A DNA stretch of 12,120 bases from CAIYRG01 sp035632215 (GTDB taxonomy: Bacteria; Pseudomonadota; Alphaproteobacteria; Micropepsales; Micropepsaceae), in NCBI GenBank assembly GCA_035632215.1, contig DASQHF010000007.1, positions 1 through 12,120 of the forward strand. The letters are read 5' to 3'. The number at the start of each line of letters is the position of its first letter. Position 1 is the first letter of the stretch. The position numbers were made by a program, and so were the translations under genes. The notes under the pieces were generated by a model. That model ran no database searches, was not told where the DNA came from, and worked only from the letters and a program-made list of their open reading frames with translations. Below are positions 7,801 through 12,120 of this stretch, one piece after another.

Positions 7801-10621
7801 GCGTGTCCTGGGTCACTTGCGCGGCCGTCACCCATTCGAGCAAACGCTGCCGACGGATGAACATCCGGTACAAGGTGCGCCCGACAGCGTCGAGCATCAG
7901 CCATGCCTGATGCGCGAGGAAGACGACGAGAAATCCGATCTGGATCAGCGAAAGCGCGAGGTCCTGCCCGACGCTGCGCAGATGGCTGCGCTTGGAAATG
8001 CCGGCGCTCTGCGGAATAAGGCCTGAGAACCACGGCAGCAAAGCGGGGACCACGATGGTGGCAAGGAGGAACCCGGTCCAGAAGAGTGCTGCCGGATAGG
8101 CGAGCATCCAGCCGCAGATCAGCGCCAAGAGAGTCGCCGGCGCCGCGAGCGAACGCCTGAGATTGTCCACCATTTTCCAGCGGCCGATCAGATTGACGAT
8201 GTTGCGCGAGCGCCCATAGGGATCGTGGCCGTAGCCCAAAATCCAAGGGAGCAACTGCCAATCGCCGCGTGCCCAACGGTGGTGACGAGCCGCGGCAACC
8301 TCGTAAGCGGAGGGAAACTCTTCCACCACCTCGATCTCGGAAACGAGGCCGGCGCGAGCGATCGAGCCTTCCAAGAGATCGTGACTTAAGACCGAGCTTT
8401 CCGGAATCCGCCCGTCGAGCGCGGCCTCGAATGAATCGACGTCGTAGATGCCCTTGCCGCAGTAGGATCCTTCCTGGAACAGATCCTGATAGACGTCCGA
8501 GACCGCGAACACGTAAGGATCGAGCCCGCGAGCGGTCGAGAACACGCGCTGGAACAGCGATCCCTCGCGTCCGATGGGCAGCGAGGGCGTAACCCGAGGC
8601 TGGAGGATCGCATGACCCTCCACAACACGGCACTGCTTCGCATCGAGCCGCGGCTGATTCAGCGGATGAGCCATCTTGCCGATCAAACGCTTGGCGGTTT
8701 CGCGCGGAAGCCGCGTGTCGGCGTCGAGCGTGATGACATAACGGACACCGGAGGGCACCTGAACCGGTCGTCCATCGATTGCGAGAAACGTGGTGTCGTC
8801 CGAACCGCGAAGCAGGCGGTTCAACTCATGCAGCTTGCCACGCTTGCGCTCCCAGCCGATCCACTTGGCCTCGCCCTCGTTCCAAACGCGGCGGCGATGA
8901 AGGAGGAGAAAGCGGTCTCCTCCGGGTGCGTGGCCGCAACGCCGGTTCAGCTCCGCGATCCCGTTTGCGGCCGTCTCCAACAGCTCGTCGTCTCCGGGCG
9001 CGCTGGCTTCGTCGGAGTCGGTCCAATCCGAAAGCAAAGCGTAATAGAGCTCGTCCTCGCCATTCGCGAGGTGGTGCACTTCAAGCCGCTCGATGAGCTG
9101 CTCGACTTGCGCCCGGGCCGTCAAGAGCACGGGCATGACGACAATCGTGCGCATCTGGGCCGACACGCCTTTGGCGAGCGCCATGCCCGGAAGAATCGCC
9201 GGCCCGAGCCGGTTGGTGATGATGCGGTTGACGATCGCGAGCGCCGCGTCCGACACCGGAATGATGGCGAGAAATACGAATACGAGGATGCGCCAATCGG
9301 TGATCCCGTTGCGTTCAAGCCCGTATGCGCCCAATGCAACGATGAGCGCCGTCACAACGGCGATGAAGCTCAAATAGACGGCGGAACCGGACGTGCAGTC
9401 GAGACGGCTGAACCACTCTTTCCGATGCGGCCGATACGCGAGCTCGCGCTCGAGCAGCCTTCTTCCGGCGCCCACGAGGTAATAACCCGGATCGCGCTCG
9501 CGATCGGACAGCTTTCCTCCGAGCGCCCGGGCGGAGGCGCGCTTAGCGGCGGCAATGGCGGCTTTGGCGACATCGAGCTCGTCCTGATGCGACCCTCGCG
9601 CGAGCTGCTCGATGGAACGCCGGTAGAGGTTGCGCGTGGCGAAATCCATGGCCTCGAATTCGCTATCGGCACACAAAGCCTTATCGACGAGGCTGACGCT
9701 CTCGAAGAACTCCGCCCAGTTGATCTGGGAGATCTCGCGCATGCTCGTGATGACGTTGCGAACCGTCACGTTGAGCGTGCCTTGAAGACGAAGCTCCTCC
9801 TGCACGACTTGATCGTGAGTCAGCCCTTGGGCGGCAAGCTTTTCTTCCAACCAGCGGAGCGCGGGCGCAAGCGCCGCATCCTGATCGCGCAAGCGATGTT
9901 CGAGCTGGGCCGCAAAGCCCGGCTCGAGCACCTTGCGCTCGTAAACCTTGAGAACGGTCTCTGCCGGTTCCGGGTCCTTGCCTTCCGTCCCCAACAACCG
10001 GTCCGCGATAGCGTCGCCTTCGGCTCTCGCCTCGCGATTGCGGACCATGAGCTCCGCTAAGCGGCGCAGATTCTCGACGAGCGTTATGCGCAACGTGATC
10101 GCGATCGCCCACAGCTCGCCGATGGTCAAGGGCTGCACGTGCTGATAGGCGTTGACGTATCGGACGAGCGTGGGAAGGTCGACGCGGCTGTCGGTATGGG
10201 CGATGAAGGCCCAAGCGAGGCCGAAAACCCGCGGATAGCCGGCGAGGTGGCCGTCGGCGATCTTCGGCAGCTCGCGATAGTAGCGGGGCGGCAGATCGTC
10301 CTTGATCTCGCGGATCTGCTCTTCGACGACATGGAAATTGTCGAGAAGCCACTCGGCGGCAGGGGTCATCACCGATTCCCGCCGCGTCGCCTCCGCCATC
10401 TTGCGATAGGCGTCGACCAGCACGGCGGCATTGTCATAAAGGCGCCGCGCCATGCCGCGGCCGACGCGCGGATGGCTCGTTACCTTTTGCGCGGCGGCAA
10501 GCGTTTCAGCGTGTTGCTCGAGCCTTTCGCCGCTGAAGATTTCGGCGCGGATCGGGTCTTCCGGGACGGTCGCGGACGAACGTCGGAGCGGGGCCAACGC
10601 GCGAAAGATCCAGTCCTTCAA
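1868..10621 (-). CDS. ndvB: Cyclic beta-1,2-glucan synthase (NdvB/ChvB/Cgs), GT84-GH189-GH94 multidomain membrane enzyme
   Basis: This inner-membrane enzyme polymerises UDP-glucose into beta-1,2-glucan, trims it by phosphorolysis and cyclises it; the product is exported to the periplasm. At 2917 residues it fits the family (about 2830-2870) and the frame is intact. Residues 1-400 are a soluble N-terminal region. Hydrophobic segments lie near 414-437, 443-464, 825-843, 846-866, 887-908, 948-966 and 973-993. Between the second and third sits the GT84 domain, with DAD at 633-635 and RHHRW at 779-783, the DxD and (Q/R)xxRW signatures of processive glycosyltransferases. About 1035-1570 is the glycoamylase-like GH189 cyclisation domain (YEADRDLFAIGYR from 1350, LLASEAR with E1379, WGISES with E1465, MAHHQAM near 1557). 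Two GH94-type beta-sandwich regions start near 1640 and 2130, separated by a Pro/Ala-rich linker (about 2094-2120). The C-terminal barrel has GDWNDGMN (D2597, D2600) and GIRENGGQYTHAA (about 2745). The start is TTG; an in-frame TGA lies two codons upstream and no ATG precedes the conserved-looking DPIRAE stretch. A sigma-EcfG-type promoter lies upstream. Confidence 0.95.
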   Translation of the reverse strand: MKDWIFRALAPLRRSSATVPEDPIRAEIFSGERLEQHAETLAAAQKVTSHPRVGRGMARRLYDNAAVLVDAYRKMAEATRRESVMTPAAEWLLDNFHVVEEQIREIKDDLPPRYYRELPKIADGHLAGYPRVFGLAWAFIAHTDSRVDLPTLVRYVNAYQHVQPLTIGELWAIAITLRITLVENLRRLAELMVRNREARAEGDAIADRLLGTEGKDPEPAETVLKVYERKVLEPGFAAQLEHRLRDQDAALAPALRWLEEKLAAQGLTHDQVVQEELRLQGTLNVTVRNVITSMREISQINWAEFFESVSLVDKALCADSEFEAMDFATRNLYRRSIEQLARGSHQDELDVAKAAIAAAKRASARALGGKLSDRERDPGYYLVGAGRRLLERELAYRPHRKEWFSRLDCTSGSAVYLSFIAVVTALIVALGAYGLERNGITDWRILVFVFLAIIPVSDAALAIVNRIITNRLGPAILPGMALAKGVSAQMRTIVVMPVLLTARAQVEQLIERLEVHHLANGEDELYYALLSDWTDSDEASAPGDDELLETAANGIAELNRRCGHAPGGDRFLLLHRRRVWNEGEAKWIGWERKRGKLHELNRLLRGSDDTTFLAIDGRPVQVPSGVRYVITLDADTRLPRETAKRLIGKMAHPLNQPRLDAKQCRVVEGHAILQPRVTPSLPIGREGSLFQRVFSTARGLDPYVFAVSDVYQDLFQEGSYCGKGIYDVDSFEAALDGRIPESSVLSHDLLEGSIARAGLVSEIEVVEEFPSAYEVAAARHHRWARGDWQLLPWILGYGHDPYGRSRNIVNLIGRWKMVDNLRRSLAAPATLLALICGWMLAYPAALFWTGFLLATIVVPALLPWFSGLIPQSAGISKRSHLRSVGQDLALSLIQIGFLVVFLAHQAWLMLDAVGRTLYRMFIRRQRLLEWVTAAQVTQDTRRDWRGILAQCAASAVFSAAVLVLVSLSRSRSAIVAVPFVLVWTLSPVVAWWASRSPPITGHKPLTAADRQTLRLVARRTWRFFERFITPEDHELPPDNFQEDPVGIVAHRTSPTNIGLYLLSIVAAHDFGWIGENELVDRFERIVATLKKLERFRGHFYNWYGTADLRPLVPRYISSVDSGNLIGHLMVVAHACREIAQTPKNPRERLNGVADAIALASESLEEFVANLAKPAARAKRLQDALDAIALAVEREPDDWIDFDRQLGELEASAEALATTARTFVQEVGTASNDNFLFWFDAIGNTVRSHRGDLQAPAQHSVAARNGRWQEPARVAVGAGGGAFAYTTDTLPVAEDDTQTLVRLQTRNSAQSSPAGQLLSGPRPDAQLVPRLESVAEYAVQIFNETKFDFLYEADRDLFAIGYRVEDAALDPNCYDLLASEARLASFIAIAKEEAPQKHWFKLGRTLTPIGRGSALISWSGSMFEYLMPALVMRAASGSILEQTNRLVVRRQIAYGRDRHVPWGISESQFNARDLEATYQYSSFGVPDLGYKRGLGENIVIAPYATGLAAMIEPAEAAKNFRKLAEEGGRGVYGFYEALDYTPERIPEGQKVGIVRAYMAHHQAMSIVAIADVISTDDMRERFHAEPIIQATELLLQERMPRDIAVARPPREKEQASAKLDTLASEIQRRHKTPHSRIPLTHLMSNGTYAVMLTGAGGGYSRWRNIDITRWQEDVTCDPWGSFIYLRDTRSGEVWSAGYQPTGVEADDYELAFSEGRSEITRHDGTLKTTLEVAVSAEHDVEVRRVDITNLGSRVREIEITSYAELSLTPHGEDAAHPAFAKLFVQTEFVPGANTILATRRRKSSEDEEVWAAHAVAVEGEWDGSVQFETDRARFLGRGRRAREPSCLIEGWPLSNSQGAVLDPIFSLRCRVRIPKGATARISFWTAAAATRDDALDIADRHREASAFDRVITLAWTQAQGQFHYLGIGPEEANLYQRIANRVLYSDPTLRATQDVLKRGGRNVSMLWPHGISGDLPIVLLRIDDVEQVHMARQLLRAFEYWRLKRLAVDLVILNERASSYLQDLQTTLSSLVRPIQSRPKAGRDDVSGAVFVLRADLISPEVRDLLQTIARAVLFSRRGPLHEQFKRIEEAKQPVIFQPALVPAAPVPPKPAPARPALEFFNGLGGFDSGGREYVTFLDGDAVTPAPWVNVICNRAFGFQVSTSGAGFTWAMNSQQNRLTPWSNDAVSDPCGEAIFLRDEDSAELWCPTPSPIHDPNACYTIRHGRGYTRFEHDSRGLALELLQYVSLDDPVKISRLKITNHSRRARNLSVTAYVEWVLGQTREKSAPFIVTEIDPETGAMFARNPLSNEFGGQVTFIDLDGRQNSWTGDRTEFLGRNGTLSRPVSLLRGTKFSNRTGAGLDPCAALQTTLRLKAGESIELVTLLGQTGSAAQAQALIAKYRTADLNQVFGAVTRFWDDTLGGMQIKTPDRALDVLVNHWIPYQTIACRVWARSGFYQSSGAYGFRDQLQDASSLCCVLPRTAREHILRAASRQFLEGDVQHWWMPETGRGVRTRVADDRIWLPYIAKHYVEVTGDRAVLDEKVPFLEGPVLKEGERDAFFQPPVSEKKATLYEHCALALDTACELGSHGLPLMGTGDWNDGMNRVGEHGKGESVWLGWFLYATLLPFAEIAEARGDAERAQKWRAHTAALKASLDFAWDGDWYRRAYFDDGTPLGSVANAECRIDSIAQSWSIISGAGERAKTVRAMAALDKYLVKRDEGLVLLFTPPFEKAMPDPGYIKGYPAGIRENGGQYTHAAIWAALALAMTGDGDKAHEILSMVNPINHAASNAAIHRYKVEPYVVAADVYSVAPHIGRGGWTWYTGSAGWMYRVATEAVLGLKMEGNKFTIDPCLPRHWPGFELTLKFRETTYVVSVENPDHVNRGVVKAELDNLILTSVPPQILLRDDRTTHRLKVTMG

Positions 10622-10665
10622 TCCTCAATACCTTTATGCCGTATGCCGAGGCGAGCGGCGGGCAT
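10618..10665 (-). other. Possible 15-codon leader ORF overlapping the ndvB start (TTGA)
   Basis: An ATG at 10665-10663, preceded by GAAGG with a 3-nt gap, opens a 15-codon frame (MPAARLGIRHKGIED). Its TGA (10620-10618) shares two bases with the TTG start of ndvB (10621-10619), the same geometry as the ATGA overlaps used in translational coupling. ndvB itself has only a GAGGA abutting its TTG, too close for a normal ribosome-binding site, so coupling would explain how this giant gene is initiated. The frame is very short and may be chance. An alternative is that the true ndvB start differs or that a sequencing frameshift lies here. Confidence 0.2.
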
Positions 10666-10734
10666 CTGCCTTCGGCAACTCCCTCGAAAATCCGCGTCTG
10701 AACTGTGCTTAAGCCCGGTCTTCGACGTCGGGAG

Positions 10735-10759
10735 AACGCGGCTTGAGCGGTTCCGTTCC
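10735..10759 (-). promoter_or_regulatory. Sigma-EcfG-type general stress promoter facing ndvB
   Basis: Read on the minus strand, GGAAC (10759-10755) is followed after exactly 16 nt by CGTT (10738-10735). This matches the alphaproteobacterial sigma-EcfG consensus GGAAC-N16/17-CGTT at all nine defined positions. Transcription would begin near 10728, giving a leader of about 105 nt before the TTG of ndvB. The placement in a divergent intergenic region, oriented at a gene, supports it. Function is inferred from the consensus alone. Confidence 0.7.
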
Positions 10760-10769
10760 TGAGGGACAA

Positions 10770-10795
10770 GGAACCTTGAGGGAATCCCCTGCTTT
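10770..10795 (+). promoter_or_regulatory. Weaker sigma-EcfG-like promoter facing the transketolase gene
   Basis: GGAAC at 10770-10774 is followed after 17 nt by CTTT (10792-10795), which matches the -10 element CGTT at three of four bases. Transcription would start near 10802, about 105 nt before the transketolase ATG. Its -35 element lies 10 nt from that of the opposing promoter, making a back-to-back pair. Because GGTTCC (10749-10754) and GGAACC (10770-10775) form an inverted repeat, part of the match could come from that symmetry rather than from a working promoter. Confidence 0.3.
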
Positions 10796-10906
10796 TCATT
10801 GCCGCATCGGTTCTCCACGCGGCTCCGAATTCCGGCTTAGGACGTTATGGAAACAGGCGGTTCACGGGGCGATTTCTTACACTCGGGACAGGATCGATTA
10901 GGCACC

Positions 10907-12120
10907 ATGCAAGATCGGACTAGGGCGCCGGATCTGGATCAACTCTCAATCGACACGATCAGAACGCTTGCGATGGATGCCGTCGAGCACGCGAAATCCG
11001 GCCACCCAGGCACGCCGATGGCGCTCGCCCCTTTGATTTACACCTTGTGGCGGCAATTCCTTCGCTTTGATCCCGACGATCCGTTATGGCCGAACCGAGA
11101 CCGTTTCGTGCTGTCGAACGGCCATGCTTCGATGCTGCTCTATGCCGCGCTGTTCCTTGCCGGCGTGAAGCAGGTGAATGAAGAAGGCCGTGCGATCGGG
11201 GCCGCGGTTACACTCGAGGAGATCAAGCGCTTCCGGCAGCTTGGTAGCCGGTGCCCCGGACACCCGGAATACGGGCACACCAGCGGGGTCGAGGTGACAA
11301 CGGGTCCCTTGGGCCAAGGCTGCGGCAACTCGGTCGGTATGGCGATGGCCGCGCGCTTCCTTGCCAATCGTTTCAACCGCCCGGAATTCTCGCTCTTCGA
11401 CTACAACATCTATGTGTTCTCGAGCGATGGCGACATGATGGAGGGTGTCGCCAGCGAAGCGGCTTCGATCGCAGGCCATCTCGAGCTCTCGAATCTGTTG
11501 TGGATCTACGACAACAACGAGGTGACGATCGAGGGCCGCACCGAGCTCGCCTTCAGCGAGGATGTTGCCACACGCTTCAGAGGCTACGGCTGGACTGTCG
11601 AACACATTGGCGACGCGAATGACTGCGAGCGGATCGCCCAGGCGATCGACAAGTTCAGGAAAGAAAAGAGGGGACCAACGCTCATCGTGCTCGACAGCCA
11701 TATCGGCTACGGCGCGCCGCACAAGCAGGACACCGCCGCCGCCCATGGCGAGCCCTTGGGCGAAGACGAAGTCCGTCTTGCCAAACGGCGGTATGGCTGG
11801 CCCGAAGACGCCAAGTTCCTGGTTCCCGACGGAGTTCCCGAGCATTTCCGCGATGCGATCATCGCTCGCAACCGCAAAGCGCACGACGATTGGCAGGCTT
11901 TGTTCGCCGCTTACCGGAAGAAATACCCGGACCTCGGAGAGGAATTGACCCGAATGTTCACGGGGCAATTGCCGAGGCACTGGGATGCCGACCTCCCCTC
12001 CTTCGCGCCGGACCAAAAAGGCGTCGCGAGCCGCGAGGCCTCGGGCAAGGTCTTGAACGCGATCGCCACCAACTATCCTTGGCTCATCGGCGGCGCGGGT
12101 GATCTTGCGCCATCGACCAA
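10907..12120 (+). CDS. tkt: Transketolase (3' partial; TPP-binding domain and start of pyrimidine domain)
   Basis: Transketolase moves two-carbon ketol units between sugar phosphates in the pentose phosphate pathway or Calvin cycle, using thiamine diphosphate and a divalent metal; it is cytosolic. The ATG at 10907 is preceded by AGG with a 4-nt gap, a modest ribosome-binding site, and opens 404 codons that run off the window; about 270 residues of a usual 660-690 are missing. Family landmarks: H33 in SGHPG, H73 in SNGHASM, H119 in CPGHPE, GPLGQG at 133-138, the metal/TPP motif SDGDMMEG (D174, E179) to YDNN (N204), and H280 in AAHGEPLG. The GGAGDLAPST stretch near 394-403 begins the pyrimidine-binding domain. 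The first two domains look intact. It is transcribed divergently from ndvB. Whether it serves the Calvin cycle cannot be decided without the downstream genes. Confidence 0.95.
   Translation, partial: MQDRTRAPDLDQLSIDTIRTLAMDAVEHAKSGHPGTPMALAPLIYTLWRQFLRFDPDDPLWPNRDRFVLSNGHASMLLYAALFLAGVKQVNEEGRAIGAAVTLEEIKRFRQLGSRCPGHPEYGHTSGVEVTTGPLGQGCGNSVGMAMAARFLANRFNRPEFSLFDYNIYVFSSDGDMMEGVASEAASIAGHLELSNLLWIYDNNEVTIEGRTELAFSEDVATRFRGYGWTVEHIGDANDCERIAQAIDKFRKEKRGPTLIVLDSHIGYGAPHKQDTAAAHGEPLGEDEVRLAKRRYGWPEDAKFLVPDGVPEHFRDAIIARNRKAHDDWQALFAAYRKKYPDLGEELTRMFTGQLPRHWDADLPSFAPDQKGVASREASGKVLNAIATNYPWLIGGAGDLAPST

Larger units (their letters stand above)
10622..10906. other. Divergent intergenic region between ndvB and tkt
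   Basis: This 285-nt gap separates the starts of the two divergent genes. It holds the consensus minus-strand sigma-EcfG promoter, the weaker plus-strand copy, the inverted repeat GGTTCC/GGAACC (10749-10754 and 10770-10775), a direct repeat CTTGAG (10742-10747 and 10775-10780), and the possible ndvB leader ORF. I could not identify a convincing sigma-70 promoter, riboswitch or small RNA. The longer open frames across it lack recognisable protein features and cross the promoters. Confidence 0.6.

Noticed and set aside
4379..8026. A 1215-codon open frame on the + strand inside ndvB
   Set aside because: It lies fully antisense to the GH94 and GH189 parts of an intact, motif-rich gene. Its translation is Arg/Ala/Asp/His-rich without recognisable motifs, as expected for the mirror frame of a GC-rich gene.
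8612..10060. A 482-codon open frame on the + strand inside ndvB
   Set aside because: It is antisense to the GT84 region and N-terminus, which carry the DAD motif and membrane segments. It has no independent family signature.
10618..10818. A 66-codon frame starting at GTG upstream of ndvB, and a 97-codon frame in the same region
   Set aside because: Both cross the sigma-EcfG promoters, have no ribosome-binding site or protein-like features. Only the last 15 codons of the first, with their own ATG, were kept as a weak leader candidate.
11084..12016. A 310-codon open frame on the - strand
   Set aside because: It is antisense to the transketolase, which has all the expected TPP motifs.

Overview
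The window looks like a chromosomal segment from an alphaproteobacterium, probably of the order Hyphomicrobiales or a relative. Three things point there: a giant ChvB/NdvB-type cyclic beta-1,2-glucan synthase, GC-rich coding sequence, and a perfect match to the sigma-EcfG general-stress promoter (GGAAC-N16-CGTT), a sigma factor confined to Alphaproteobacteria. No RNA gene, insertion sequence, CRISPR array or attachment site was found.

Layout. Positions 1-1863 (+) hold the 3' part of a large repetitive, probably extracellular protein. It has an N-terminal beta-solenoid-like region with repeats of about 28 residues, a linker, and six FG-GAP/VCBS-type units of exactly 49 residues each. Positions 1868-10621 (-) hold one intact 2917-residue gene for cyclic beta-1,2-glucan synthase (ndvB/chvB/cgs). 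It carries membrane segments, a GT84 polymerase, a GH189-type cyclisation domain and a GH94 phosphorylase-like domain. These two genes converge with only 4 nt between their stop codons, and an imperfect hairpin spans both stops. Positions 10622-10906 are a divergent intergenic region with a consensus sigma-EcfG promoter facing ndvB and a weaker look-alike facing the other way. Positions 10907-12120 (+) hold the first 404 codons of a transketolase, cut by the window edge.

How they fit together. The glucan synthase makes periplasmic cyclic glucan from UDP-glucose (osmoprotection, envelope and host interaction). Transketolase supplies pentose-phosphate or Calvin-cycle carbon rearrangement. They share a promoter region but no obvious pathway. 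The stress-type promoter suggests that glucan synthesis is under general stress control. The repeat protein has no evident functional link to the other two.

I found no convincing undescribed multi-gene system. The points most worth a second look are the back-to-back stress promoters, the TTG start of ndvB overlapping the stop of a possible 15-codon leader, the stop-codon hairpin, and the mosaic repeat protein whose last repeat ends exactly at the stop codon.
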